A DNA stretch of 64,000 bases, from the IMG/VR virus record IMGVR_UViG_3300000117_000009, positions 43,301 through 107,300 of that record; one strand, 5' to 3'. The notes beneath the pieces were generated by a model that did no database searches, was not told where the DNA came from, and saw only the letters and a program-made list of their open reading frames with translations. This DNA comes from a virus. This document shows positions 10,301 to 18,471 of the stretch, piece after piece; the first letter of the stretch is position 1, and every line of letters begins with the position of its first letter. The translations under genes were made by a program, and so were the position numbers.

Positions 10301-10946
10301 TGCAGAAGGAGTATGGAAACATTCCAAGTTAAACAAGACAGCTTTTTCTTCGCTAGCGAAGATGGAAGCATTTAAGTCTCTTGACGAGTTTAAAACTGAC
10401 GAATTGGATAATCACAAGCAACTCCATGATTTAATACTTGATAACTATACTACTCTCAAGAAAGGTTATTGGGGAATGACAAAAACTGCAGTAAAAAGAG
10501 CAAAAAAGAATCAAGAAGAAATTGTTCCAATTGTTGAAGATTTATTGACAAAGTATCGAGTTGTTTCTGACTGGAATAGATCAGAAAAAATTAGGAATTA
10601 TTTTGATCTCAGCAATGATGCAAGTGACGACCTCCTGTTTCCACCAAGTTTAATTAAAAAGTTAAACGACAAGCAAATCAACAGCGTCTTTGATATACCT
10701 GCAGGTGAAAGAGGAATTGGCTGGTTTACAGTGACAGAAGTTATTCATAAGACAACAAAAAACAACAAGGCGTTTATGCGATGGAAGTGTGTTGACTCAG
10801 ATAATCGTAGCGGATGGTTAAGAGTTTGGGGTAGTGTTGAAGATGGTGTTGAGTTTAGTACATGGCTTGCTGACGTAAAGAATGATGCTGGATGGGGTAT
10901 GTCATCTACACTTGCTAAACTTAAAAAGATTAATGCGTTTGATTAA
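7371..10946 (+). CDS. dnaE: DNA polymerase III alpha subunit (C-family, DnaE type)
   Basis: 1191 residues, full DnaE length. The N-terminus is a PHP domain (LHSHSTFSTFDG, LTDHGN, GVEFYF). The palm has RGSGGGSLVNYLLGIT and the catalytic aspartates in WPDIDTD (D487, D489), with KFDFLG later. FQEQFM, NKSHAVAYAIGSYYAAW, a helix-hairpin-helix region and a C-terminal OB-like region follow. It synthesises DNA at the fork. Translation starts at TTG with AAAGG upstream. A bacterial-type replicase is less common in large phages than family A or B polymerases. There is no DnaQ-type proofreading domain inside the chain. It is under its own promoter and ends convergently with a small tagged gene. Confidence 0.95.
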   Translation: MSIDLITPPDRFVSLHSHSTFSTFDGLGYPSDHIDFVLSESQGMDAWGLTDHGNGNGLAHAHSHAVKMQKAGKNFRQVYGVEFYFVPSLDQWTDDYAAHRQAIKDAKTAAAAEKKGKENIVIDADDESGGLVIEDEDESKKIDILKDEWKRRYHLVITARNRKGLNNLFTLVKKSYKDGFYRYPRVDFKMIKEHGEGLHISTACLGGIYSNRILRGVAHDKSRDEIQKDLQNLSDRFTDAVGIENFKLELQFNKLNKQHVVNDYLIEHHKLTGIPLISTADSHYPSNDKWQARELYKKLGWLGKKDGMTLPAFEDLKCELYPKNAQQMWDEFLEGYKEHDFYKGNEQLVKESIERTHDIVWNDFEDTWIDVSAKLPTISIPNKTPFKHLSDLVKNALVSEGLHTNKEYVDRAKYELSDIKYLGHEAYFITMYEIFKKAETKTLFGPARGSGGGSLVNYLLGITQLDPIPYNLLWSRFLGRHRVSWPDIDTDAGDRDELINAAKELYGDDAVIPVSNFNTLKLKSLVKDIAKFYDIPFDEVNKVTGPLQDQVMQKAMDKNQEKSVFVLKHEDCMKYSPEYNEFMTEYPEVAEHVETLFMQNRAIGRHAGGVIIADADSLAESMPIVGVRGELQTPWTEGMNFRNLEDNGFLKFDFLGLTLLKDVENCIYRILKKQGNNNPTFTDARAFFDKHLNCRFVKQNDPKVWEHVYKDGKFCGIFQFTAPGARNFAKEAEPDSIEELAALTAIYRPGPLKANVHKKYVKAKRNASEIKYDHPIIEKILGPTFNYVVFQEQFMLLAQELSGFDPGEADKLRKTLVKKSLDTLHSKGSEKAIAREKFIKGAKELNDVPESVSSKLWEDIENFAVYGFNKSHAVAYAIGSYYAAWLHTHHETEWLAAILQSENGNPKGMSKAISEIKSFGYEIAAIDINHSEAEWEYSEVLKAFVPPLTSLKGVGDKAVEEVFANRPYKNLNTLFYDAEGVWKHSKLNKTAFSSLAKMEAFKSLDEFKTDELDNHKQLHDLILDNYTTLKKGYWGMTKTAVKRAKKNQEEIVPIVEDLLTKYRVVSDWNRSEKIRNYFDLSNDASDDLLFPPSLIKKLNDKQINSVFDIPAGERGIGWFTVTEVIHKTTKNNKAFMRWKCVDSDNRSGWLRVWGSVEDGVEFSTWLADVKNDAGWGMSSTLAKLKKINAFD

Positions 10947-10958
10947 ACGTATTAGATG

Positions 10959-11270
10959 CTAGAATGACATCATTTCTATAGGTGTTACTCCAAGCTTTAA
11001 TAGCTTTTCTTTATACATCGATTTAAATTTTAATTTCATCTCATGTCTTAGTTTATTGTCGTTTATTTCGTCTGCTTTTTGCATATTCAACCTGTACATT
11101 GCTAGTAAAGTTTCTTTATCTGCAGTTTCACTATTATTAGGTCCAGGCCCTAAAGCTTGAATAGGATCTGAACCCATGTGTCCATGACCACCTGACAGGT
11201 CGTCGCTATAGTGAGATTCTTTTATAGCACTTCTAATGATTGAGCGTAAACGTCTTTCTGTGATTTTCAT
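10959..11270 (-). CDS. Small tagged protein (MKITE-type leader)
   Basis: 103 residues. The first 18 (MKITERRLRSIIRSAIKE) closely match the start of the unrelated protein at 63564 (MKITESKLRNIIRSVIAE), with the [I]xE site at residues 16-18 in both. The body is Gly/His-rich and then helical, with no recognised domain. AGGAGA precedes the start by about ten bases. Likely a virion-internal protein by its leader. Confidence 0.65.
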   Translation of the reverse strand: MKITERRLRSIIRSAIKESHYSDDLSGGHGHMGSDPIQALGPGPNNSETADKETLLAMYRLNMQKADEINDNKLRHEMKLKFKSMYKEKLLKLGVTPIEMMSF

Positions 11271-11321
11271 ATTTGTTTTCTCCTAAAATATGTTTTTAAA
11301 TATGATAAAATTTTATATTTT

Positions 11322-11329
11322 TATTTATA
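11322..11329 (-). promoter_or_regulatory. Possible T4-late-like box TATAAATA
   Basis: TATAAATA on the minus strand, ~52 bases before the tagged gene starting at 11270. This is the T4 late promoter consensus, but the octamer occurs by chance in AT-rich DNA, so support is weak. Confidence 0.25.
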
Positions 11330-11352
11330 ATATAAAATAAAAAAGGTTTTAA

Positions 11353-12243
11353 ATGAGATTTTTCAATATTAATATCGAAGGCCCTGATTGCAGTGGCAAA
11401 ACAACTTTATACAGTCAGCTGCACAAAGAAACTAATTTTAAATATAACATTCAAGACAGAAGTTGTATGTCTATGTTTGTTTATGCAAAGATGTATGGAA
11501 GAGAAGATGCATCACTTTGGTTTGATAAAATTTTAGACGACCTTAAGCGACTAGACACACTTTACATACTTCTTTTACCTTCAGAAAAAACAATTCTTAA
11601 TAGACTACAAAAAAGAGGCGATGATTTTCAAGATAAAGACAGCATTTTAAAAGTAAGAAGTTATTTTAGAAATATTGCAAAAATGGGTTTTGGTTCCTAT
11701 CCTAACGTTTTAGTTTTAGAAGAAGATGATTTAGAAACAAATATAAACAAAACATTACAGTTTATAAACGCTCTAAACGAAATGCCTGGTCAAGAACTAA
11801 TCAAGTCTTTAGTGTTTAGCAGTGGTAGAAATGAATTGATTGATGTACAATGTAAAGAAGAAGTTAATAGAAATCATTTGGATTTAACTGTATTAGACTT
11901 TCCTCAAGAAAAAGAGTATTACGAAAAAATTGAGTTTGAGTTTTTTAATAAAATTTTTAGAGAGTTTGTTGGACTAAACGAACGCAATCAAGCACAAAAG
12001 CATGATAGCAGAAGATTTATCTATACTAGTGATAGTTGTATATCAATGATTCACGTTTTATGGCGCCAAAATAAATTAAATGTATTGGCAACCCTAAGAT
12101 CTTCAAACGTATCAAAAACTTTATGGGCTGATTATGAATTTCTTAAGATACTTAGTGTTAAAACTGCCAAAGAAATGTCTTTACCTGAAGATTGTGTTAT
12201 AAAACTTACAGTTGATATTCGATCGGCACATATAGTACCTTAG
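11353..12243 (+). CDS. P-loop dNMP kinase fused to thymidylate-synthase-like domain
   Basis: 296 residues. Residues 1-145 are a thymidylate-kinase-like P-loop domain (Walker A GPDCSGKTT at 10-18, RLQKRGD lid). From ~215 the sequence follows ThyA: C229 sits like the catalytic Cys, R249-S250 like the RS of QRSCD exactly 20 residues on, and H293 ends the protein in SAHIV. The position of TS Asn177, 31 residues after the Cys, is Asp260. In T4 dCMP hydroxymethylase the same Asn-to-Asp change gives dCMP preference. A bifunctional enzyme making and phosphorylating a modified deoxycytidylate is a reasonable inference. The TS C-terminus is truncated, so a degenerate domain is possible. Confidence 0.65.
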   Translation: MRFFNINIEGPDCSGKTTLYSQLHKETNFKYNIQDRSCMSMFVYAKMYGREDASLWFDKILDDLKRLDTLYILLLPSEKTILNRLQKRGDDFQDKDSILKVRSYFRNIAKMGFGSYPNVLVLEEDDLETNINKTLQFINALNEMPGQELIKSLVFSSGRNELIDVQCKEEVNRNHLDLTVLDFPQEKEYYEKIEFEFFNKIFREFVGLNERNQAQKHDSRRFIYTSDSCISMIHVLWRQNKLNVLATLRSSNVSKTLWADYEFLKILSVKTAKEMSLPEDCVIKLTVDIRSAHIVP

Positions 12244-12252
12244 AGAATTTTT

Positions 12253-12825
12253 ATGAACCCACAATTTATAATTTATACTGGCCCGATGTTTGGGTCAAAA
12301 ACAACAAGATTAATGTCTGATATCGATCGATCCTTATATAAAGGTCGTAAAGTAATAGCTTTCAAAGCTAAAAAAGACAATAGATATACAAAAGAAACAA
12401 TTAGTACACATACTGGTGCAACATATCCAGCATTTTGCATAAACCATGCTGAAGAGATATTGTGTTATGTAAACGAAGACATACATAATTCAAACACAAT
12501 AGTCGCTGTTGACGAAGCTTTTATGATTCAGGATATTGACTCTGTTTTGATTTCTTTATATCGTAAAGGTGTTAATATAATTGTGTCATCAATTCAATTA
12601 GACGCAAACGAGATACCTTTTGAGAACATAAAAAACATGATGCCTTGGGCGACAAAAATCGAAATTTGTCCAGCTGTCTGTACGATCTGTGACCAGGATG
12701 CATATTTTACAGAAGCTATGTTTGATATTAACAGTGCAACACAAGAAGAAAGAATTGGCTCGTTTGGAATGTATGAGCCAAGATGTGCAACCCACTACAC
12801 TAGTTTTAGAGAGACTAAAGATTGA
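12253..12825 (+). CDS. tdk: Thymidine kinase (TK1 type)
   Basis: 190 residues, usual for type II thymidine kinases. Walker A is GPMFGSKTTRLM near the start, the Walker B/catalytic segment is VAVDEAF, and Cys pairs (CTIC, then C in EPRCATH) form the zinc ribbon. It phosphorylates thymidine to dTMP for the salvage pool. It starts ten bases after the kinase/TS-like gene and overlaps the next gene at TTGA. Together with dCMP deaminase it forms a pyrimidine deoxynucleotide set. Confidence 0.92.
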   Translation: MNPQFIIYTGPMFGSKTTRLMSDIDRSLYKGRKVIAFKAKKDNRYTKETISTHTGATYPAFCINHAEEILCYVNEDIHNSNTIVAVDEAFMIQDIDSVLISLYRKGVNIIVSSIQLDANEIPFENIKNMMPWATKIEICPAVCTICDQDAYFTEAMFDINSATQEERIGSFGMYEPRCATHYTSFRETKD

Positions 12826-13715
12826 AAAAAATTAATGTACCAATTATTCCGAAAGATTTAGGCACAAGGTTCAAGTCGTCAGATATCTGGTTTGTTTGTC
12901 AAACAAACAAATTTGTAAAATCAATTAGACCGCCAAAGTATTCTAGCTTATATAACGGTAAAGCTCATCAAAGATTTGAAGAAGCTTATAGAAAGCATAT
13001 TAAAAATTATCCTGACAATATGTCATTTGTAAAAGCAAGCCTCTTTAATGCGACTAACATTGTAACGCCTAAGCAGATCTTGTTAAATCAAGGTTACACT
13101 TACTATTTTAAACTTTTACCTGAGCAAATCGAAAAATGCCTATTTTCAGTCACTATAGATGGTGAAAATGCTTTAGTAAAAGGTATTCAGGGTTTTGCAG
13201 GAGTATATAAGGTATGGAATGAGAGAAAAGACACATGTACTGAAGTAACATCTTATAGTGACAAGCCAAGTGATAATATTGAAGTTATTATTCCATTTAA
13301 AGTTAAACCTCAATATTACATACCAGAAGTCAAAAAAAGGACTTTTTATCACGGAAGTTTACAAAGATTTAGTTCTTTAAACAAGTTTTCTTACGTAACA
13401 CCTTACAAAGAAGACGCGATTAAATTTGCAATACCTTGGTCATCAGACGAGTTGCTTATAAAAGACAGAGAAATGTCAGATTTAGGTCGGCCGCCTAAGT
13501 GCCTTTACTTTAAAAGAGATATAGAAATAGAAGATAGTAAAGTTTATTTATACGCTATAAAAGGTATTGACACAATTAGCTCTGGAACAAATACAGGAAA
13601 AATCTTTCCTTGGAATAGAATAACATTAAAAGAAGCGTCTGAAGAAGATAAAAGTCTTAAACTTGAAAAGAAGATTATGTCTTGGAAAAAAGTGTTATCA
13701 GCTATTAACATTTAA
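12822..13715 (+). CDS. Hypothetical protein with possible ART-like C-terminal domain
   Basis: 297 residues, starting at a TTG that overlaps the thymidine kinase stop (TTGA). No upstream alternative exists. Residues ~170-205 read FYHGSLQRFSSLNKFSYVTP then DAIKFA, which fits the H-G-S then S-Y-V-T-P pattern of small ADP-ribosyltransferase-like (polyvalent/RES-like) domains. The N-terminal ~160 residues are not recognised. There is no [L/I]xE leader, so if it is an ART it probably acts inside the infected cell. It overlaps the convergent HAD gene by 11 bases. Confidence 0.5.
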   Translation: MKKINVPIIPKDLGTRFKSSDIWFVCQTNKFVKSIRPPKYSSLYNGKAHQRFEEAYRKHIKNYPDNMSFVKASLFNATNIVTPKQILLNQGYTYYFKLLPEQIEKCLFSVTIDGENALVKGIQGFAGVYKVWNERKDTCTEVTSYSDKPSDNIEVIIPFKVKPQYYIPEVKKRTFYHGSLQRFSSLNKFSYVTPYKEDAIKFAIPWSSDELLIKDREMSDLGRPPKCLYFKRDIEIEDSKVYLYAIKGIDTISSGTNTGKIFPWNRITLKEASEEDKSLKLEKKIMSWKKVLSAINI

Positions 13716-14169
13716 CAGGCGTATATTCTATATTACTGTCATGTTTTTTTAGATCAATTCTAACTTGCTCTAACGTATCTTCCCTGTCATCCCAAAACTT
13801 AACGTAAGTTATATTATCATTTGCACATATTTCATCTAATATTACATGAGACTTATAAATTGGTGCTCTTTCTTTTCTGTAAGCAGACTTAAAGTAACAT
13901 TGATCAAAATCGTTTAAAGACATATTGTTTTGATTTAAAAGCTCTTCTGTTGACATTATATATTCAGATTTATTTGTTCTTGCTGTGCAAAGTATTACTC
14001 TTGTTTGAGAATTACCTAGAGAGTTTTGAAGTTCAGCAACAATATTTTCTATCCAATCTTCTTTTTTATGATCGTATAACGTCATATCAAAGTCATAAAT
14101 ATGTAATGTATTTATTGGTTCTTTTTTTATAATATACTTTATGTAGTTTTCCAGTAGTAAATTAGACAT
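13705..14169 (-). CDS. HAD-family phosphatase with N-terminal leader
   Basis: The ATG at 14169 (MSNLLLENYIKYIIKKE) is chosen over the longer frame to 14220 because GAGG lies just upstream. 154 residues. HAD motif I is DFDMT (D26, D28), motif II is the Thr in ILCTART, and the C-terminal acidic motif is FWDDRED. The CTAR and DDR pattern resembles the HAD domains of phage polynucleotide kinase-phosphatases and RNA-repair proteins. The leader places L-L-E at residues 5-7. It is predicted to dephosphorylate a nucleotide or RNA end, perhaps delivered with the DNA. The start lies 20 bases from the divergent dCMP deaminase. Confidence 0.75.
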   Translation of the reverse strand: MSNLLLENYIKYIIKKEPINTLHIYDFDMTLYDHKKEDWIENIVAELQNSLGNSQTRVILCTARTNKSEYIMSTEELLNQNNMSLNDFDQCYFKSAYRKERAPIYKSHVILDEICANDNITYVKFWDDREDTLEQVRIDLKKHDSNIEYTPVKC

Positions 14170-14188
14170 AAAACCTCGGAGTAATTTA

Positions 14189-14608
14189 ATGGTAGATATA
14201 AATAGGCCTTCATGGGACAAAATTTGGATGCAAATGGCAGAAACTATTGCTCAACGTAGCCATCACCCAACTTTTAAAGTAGGTGCACTTATAGTAACGT
14301 CAGATAATACGCAAGTTCTTTCCTTAGGATATAATGGTCGCGCAGCAGGAATGTCAAACGTACCTCAATCTGATGAACCTGGGTGTAGTGGTTTATTGCA
14401 TGCTGAAATTAATGCGTTGCTTAAACTTGACTATAATAATCCTAAAGATAAGGTAATGTACATTACACTAAGCCCTTGCGAAAATTGTGCAATGGCAATT
14501 ATAAATAGCGGCATAAAAAAAGTAGTGTACAAAGATGAGTATAGAGACATGTCAGGTGTAGATTTATTGAGAAAAGCAAATATTACTGTTAATAATATAT
14601 ATTTATAG
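14189..14608 (+). CDS. Deoxycytidylate (dCMP) deaminase
   Basis: 139 residues. Zinc-dependent deaminase motifs are complete: HAEINALL (His ligand and catalytic Glu) and SPCENCAM (two Cys ligands). It converts dCMP to dUMP and feeds dTMP synthesis. GGAG stands ten bases upstream of the ATG. It follows the thymidine kinase region and sits divergently beside the HAD gene. If the neighbouring TS-like fusion uses dCMP, the two enzymes would compete for the same nucleotide. Confidence 0.9.
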   Translation: MVDINRPSWDKIWMQMAETIAQRSHHPTFKVGALIVTSDNTQVLSLGYNGRAAGMSNVPQSDEPGCSGLLHAEINALLKLDYNNPKDKVMYITLSPCENCAMAIINSGIKKVVYKDEYRDMSGVDLLRKANITVNNIYL

Positions 14609-14633
14609 TAAAACAATATATAAAGAGGAAAGT

Positions 14634-17600
14634 ATGCAACATAGTTTATCAAAAATGCTTTTTGAAGATCAAGATCCTGCAAAAGATCTTATGGTTGATA
14701 TTACTAAAGCACGTGCCGTTTTAAAAGAAAATCGTCATATATTAAAAGAAAACTACGATTATTCAGATGAAGAAATTAATTGTCTAATTGAATCAGGAAG
14801 GCTTGATGAGATTGTGCCTCTTTTGGCTGCAATTCCTGGCGCGTTAGCTACTGCAGGTAGAGTAGCAGGTGCTGCTGCAAACACTGGTATTAAAATTGCA
14901 GCCAATGCAGCAAAATCAACAGCACAAGCTGCAGCTACTGGTGTTAGAATTGCTGCTCAAACTACAGTAAAAGCTGCTAAAGAAGTAGGAAAGCAGGCAG
15001 GCAAAACAATTATAAAAAAAGGTAAAAATATGGCGGTTGATGCAGCATCTAATTTAAAAGATAAAATCTCTTCTGAAGAAGAAGAAGAAGAATCAACTAG
15101 TGAGGCTATAGAAGAAGCGTTAAAAACTTTTAGTTTAAAAGGTGTAAATATTTTAAATGAAGAAAATATTTCTTCTTCTGCAAGTCAAGGTGACAAAGAA
15201 GGTGATCAAAAAGATGCTGAAGAAGGTGATCAAAAAGATGCTGAAGAAACAAAAAAGTCTGACGAAGAGAAAAAGTCTGACGAAGAGAAAAAGTCTGACG
15301 AAGAGAAAAAAGTTGGTGATACATTAGACATTAGCGATTTAATAGCAGAAAAATCCATTTCACATGCAAATATAATTAAAATAGCTAAAAGATCATTGGA
15401 AAATATTAAAAATCAACAAAACATTGTTAATATGAGAAAAGAATTTTCTCGTTATGATATTGAAAATCTAAGTGAAGAGGAAACAGAAAAACTTAAAGAA
15501 TATATTGAAAAGCTACAAGACGATCATCCAGAAGGAATGATAGATAGATCAAACTTTAAAAGCTTTTTAACTAAGCCACACCCTCAACCTGTTATTGGAA
15601 AAGCCATTATTAATCCTTTACAAATGAGATCAGGAGCAGATCAAAAAATAGCAGTTGATCCAGCAGATATTAAATTTTATCAAAAAAATAAAATTATACC
15701 TTTCATGATTAATTATCAAACGCAAGAGGGTCTGCAGACATTATCAGGACACTCACAAAAAAATGATTATGTTGTTGTTTTTATTGCACCAGCATTTGGT
15801 GCTTTATTAAATGAAAAAGATGTAGAAACATATAAAGCTTTTTTCCCAAACTATTCAGCTGAAGTTAATTTAGGTGAAGGACATGTAGTAATAGACTGTG
15901 ATGAAATTGCTTTTATGTATGTTGATCCAGTAAAAGAATTGCCAAAGCTTCAAACTTCTTTTATGTCTAAAGCACAAGAAATATTAAATAGAACTGAGAC
16001 TAGGAAAAGTGATGGTAAACCTAGTGAACAAGCCGTTAGTCAAGAAACACAAGATTCTTCTAGCGGAAAAACAAACGAAAGTATTTATAACAAGTTTATC
16101 TATCAAGGTGGAATATCACAGCTTTTAAATGAAAAAAATTCTTCGCTAGATGTTTTAAAATTTGTAAACGTAGCTAAGAACGAAAAGCCTCAGGATTTTG
16201 ATGAAGCAAGCTATCAATCTAGCTGGGAAAATTCAATGCTTGCCGAAAAATCAATTAATGTTATAAGAGACAGTTATTCTTCTTATTTACAAGTTCAAAA
16301 AGAAGAATACGAAGAAAAACAAGATAAAGACTCTCAAGAAAAAGCTGGTATGATTGGTAACTTTATACAAGCAGGCGGGAATATAACAAAAGGTTCAACA
16401 CAAGCATTTGGTTTATATGCTACAATTGGTAGCATTCCAGGTATTGGCGCTATAGGTGCAGGTGCTGCAGGTACAGCAGCACTGACTATGCTGCCTTATG
16501 TTATAGGTCTTTCTGTAGCAATGCCTGCCTTAACTAAAGGTGCATCTCTAGGTGCAAAAGCTTACACTTCATTTACATCAAGAAAAAGAGAAAAAGAGTT
16601 AAACAAATCAGAGCTAGATGATCAAATAAAAATAGTTCTTAAGCAACAAACGCAAGACGTTGGTTTCAACAGTATAGGGGACGAAGTTCAGAAGCTTGAT
16701 ACAGTTTTTAGTAGTATAAAACAAAAATTTACTAATGAAAAATATTACGCTGAAGATGGAAAAGGCGTTGACTCTGACTCTGAAGACTATCATAAGATCT
16801 CGACACGAGACTTTATGAAAGTATGTAACAAAAAACAATTATCATTTACTGAAATTAGCGACTTTTCAGGGTCAGAAAAAAAACAATCGGTGTTTACTGA
16901 CTTTTTAATTGGTTGTAACAAAGCTTTAAATGTAATTGATATTGAAATTGACGAAGTTGCAGGTATGGAAATTCAGACAAAAACAGGTAAAGATAATTTA
17001 TTGCAACGCGAAATTGATTTTGATAACAAACCTATTTTGAAAGAAGTAGTTGAGACAATGATGAAAGAGGTTGAAAAATTTCCAGCAGTTACTTTTAGAG
17101 ATCGAATGATGAAATCAGGTATTATTGCTAGACTTAAGTTAGGCGAGCTAGAGGCAGCTCAAAAAATGATAGAAGATCTTCAATCGTCTAGGTGGTCTGC
17201 AAGGTCCGAAAAGGTTTTAAAACCAAAAGAAAACGAAACAGAAGAAGAAGTATTGTCAGATATGTCTGAATTTTTAAATATACCAAAAGAAAATATTGCA
17301 AACGAATTTGAGTCTTCAAGAATAATGCCTATTACAAGCAGTATGATTGAAGCAATAATTGCTCTTCAAAGTGTTGTTTATAAAAATATGCGTTTAAGCC
17401 TTTCCAAACCCTTAGACGAACAAAATTTTAAAATTGATCAAGATATAAAGATTGTTGACTCCATTGAAAAAGAAAAGCAAAATACAGTTATGTGGAATGG
17501 TGCTGAAAAAATTGCATATATGATTTTACCTAAAAATGATTTTGAAATTCCTAAAGGTTTGAATCTCAAAGGTGATAACGCTCAATCGTTTCAAGATTTA

Positions 17601-17879
17601 TATTACGTAATGCTGCATAATGTAATCATATGTACTTTTTCTGATGGTGATCCAGATGAATTTGAAACTGTTTTAAATTTTATCATCAATGACATTGATG
17701 ATAAAACAAATTTAAAAGCAATGGAAGCATTTGTTATGAACAATTATAAAACATTAATGACTGCAGCAGCAAACGTTAAGAGTAAACTTAAAATTGAAAA
17801 TAAAGAAGTTTTTTATAAAAATAGTCTAGCAAGACTTTTGTTTGAAATGTCATGCAGTGAACTAAACTTTAATAATTAA
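14634..17879 (+). CDS. Large tagged protein with membrane segment and acidic repeats
   Basis: 1081 residues. The leader MQHSLSKMLFEDQ has L-F-E at 9-11. An Ala-rich amphipathic stretch (~60-135) is followed by a very acidic linker with GDQKDAEE and KKSDEE repeats. A Gly/Ala-rich hydrophobic segment near residues 590-640 (IGAIGAGAAGTAALTMLPYV) could cross a membrane. No enzymatic motif is seen. A leader, size and an embedded transmembrane-like region suggest a virion protein released during DNA ejection. It opens the long plus-strand operon, with GAGGAAAG before the ATG. Confidence 0.65.
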   Translation: MQHSLSKMLFEDQDPAKDLMVDITKARAVLKENRHILKENYDYSDEEINCLIESGRLDEIVPLLAAIPGALATAGRVAGAAANTGIKIAANAAKSTAQAAATGVRIAAQTTVKAAKEVGKQAGKTIIKKGKNMAVDAASNLKDKISSEEEEEESTSEAIEEALKTFSLKGVNILNEENISSSASQGDKEGDQKDAEEGDQKDAEETKKSDEEKKSDEEKKSDEEKKVGDTLDISDLIAEKSISHANIIKIAKRSLENIKNQQNIVNMRKEFSRYDIENLSEEETEKLKEYIEKLQDDHPEGMIDRSNFKSFLTKPHPQPVIGKAIINPLQMRSGADQKIAVDPADIKFYQKNKIIPFMINYQTQEGLQTLSGHSQKNDYVVVFIAPAFGALLNEKDVETYKAFFPNYSAEVNLGEGHVVIDCDEIAFMYVDPVKELPKLQTSFMSKAQEILNRTETRKSDGKPSEQAVSQETQDSSSGKTNESIYNKFIYQGGISQLLNEKNSSLDVLKFVNVAKNEKPQDFDEASYQSSWENSMLAEKSINVIRDSYSSYLQVQKEEYEEKQDKDSQEKAGMIGNFIQAGGNITKGSTQAFGLYATIGSIPGIGAIGAGAAGTAALTMLPYVIGLSVAMPALTKGASLGAKAYTSFTSRKREKELNKSELDDQIKIVLKQQTQDVGFNSIGDEVQKLDTVFSSIKQKFTNEKYYAEDGKGVDSDSEDYHKISTRDFMKVCNKKQLSFTEISDFSGSEKKQSVFTDFLIGCNKALNVIDIEIDEVAGMEIQTKTGKDNLLQREIDFDNKPILKEVVETMMKEVEKFPAVTFRDRMMKSGIIARLKLGELEAAQKMIEDLQSSRWSARSEKVLKPKENETEEEVLSDMSEFLNIPKENIANEFESSRIMPITSSMIEAIIALQSVVYKNMRLSLSKPLDEQNFKIDQDIKIVDSIEKEKQNTVMWNGAEKIAYMILPKNDFEIPKGLNLKGDNAQSFQDLYYVMLHNVIICTFSDGDPDEFETVLNFIINDIDDKTNLKAMEAFVMNNYKTLMTAAANVKSKLKIENKEVFYKNSLARLLFEMSCSELNFNN
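15201..15308 (+). repeat. In-frame tandem repeats (2 x 24 bp, 3 x 18 bp)
   Basis: Two 24-bp units at 15201-15248 encode GDQKDAEE twice. Three 18-bp units at 15255-15308 encode the KSDEEK repeat. All keep frame and build the acidic linker of the 1081-aa protein. Such repeats vary in copy number through slippage or recombination. Confidence 0.9.
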
Positions 17880-17922
17880 ACAGTACTTCTATAATTAGTG
17901 TGTATATTAGGAGATTAAAATT

Positions 17923-18471
17923 ATGAAACTTGACAGCAAGTTAATGCTAAAGCTTTTAAAAGAAGAATACGACAAAAGAATAAACTACTATCTTGGTGAA
18001 GTTGAAACTAGAGCTAAACATAGTCAAGAAGACGGTGAATTGGTGCAAAATGCGAGTGGCTTAAAAGTTAAAGATAGAGCAGGAAACGTGTTTGTAATTG
18101 ATAGACTTGAAGAGCCAGAAGGAGGTGAAATATTAGTTTATTTAATTCCTCCAGGTAGAGAAGATTCAAACTTAAAAATACAAACACCTTCAGCGCCTAT
18201 GAATGATGTTAGAGAGGATAATCTAAGCCAAACTTATAGCTCATTAGAAGTTAATGAAAAAGAAGAAAACGAAAAAGAAGGCAAAAGAAAAATCGATGAT
18301 AAAAAGCCCGATCCTATGAAAAGCGGAGAAATAATCAAGCCAAACCCAAAAGCTAAGACTAAAAAAAGCTTTGACATAAAATCAAATGTTGAAAGCATAG
18401 ACTCTTATGAAGAGGTTAACGGGAGAATAGTTATAACATTAAAACAACTAGATAAGGACTTTACACTATGA
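17923..18471 (+). CDS. Tagged hypothetical protein, charged
   Basis: 182 residues beginning MKLDSKLMLKLLKEEYDKR, with L-K-E at 12-14. The middle (~55-85) looks like a small beta domain (GLKVKDRAGNVFVIDRL); a Lys/Glu-rich disordered stretch follows. No known family. AGGAGA precedes the ATG. It overlaps the superoxide dismutase gene by ATGA, so translation of the two is coupled. Confidence 0.6.
   Translation: MKLDSKLMLKLLKEEYDKRINYYLGEVETRAKHSQEDGELVQNASGLKVKDRAGNVFVIDRLEEPEGGEILVYLIPPGREDSNLKIQTPSAPMNDVREDNLSQTYSSLEVNEKEENEKEGKRKIDDKKPDPMKSGEIIKPNPKAKTKKSFDIKSNVESIDSYEEVNGRIVITLKQLDKDFTL

Noticed and set aside
15201-15308. CRISPR array
   Set aside because: Repeats are contiguous and in frame with no spacers. 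They encode an acidic linker.
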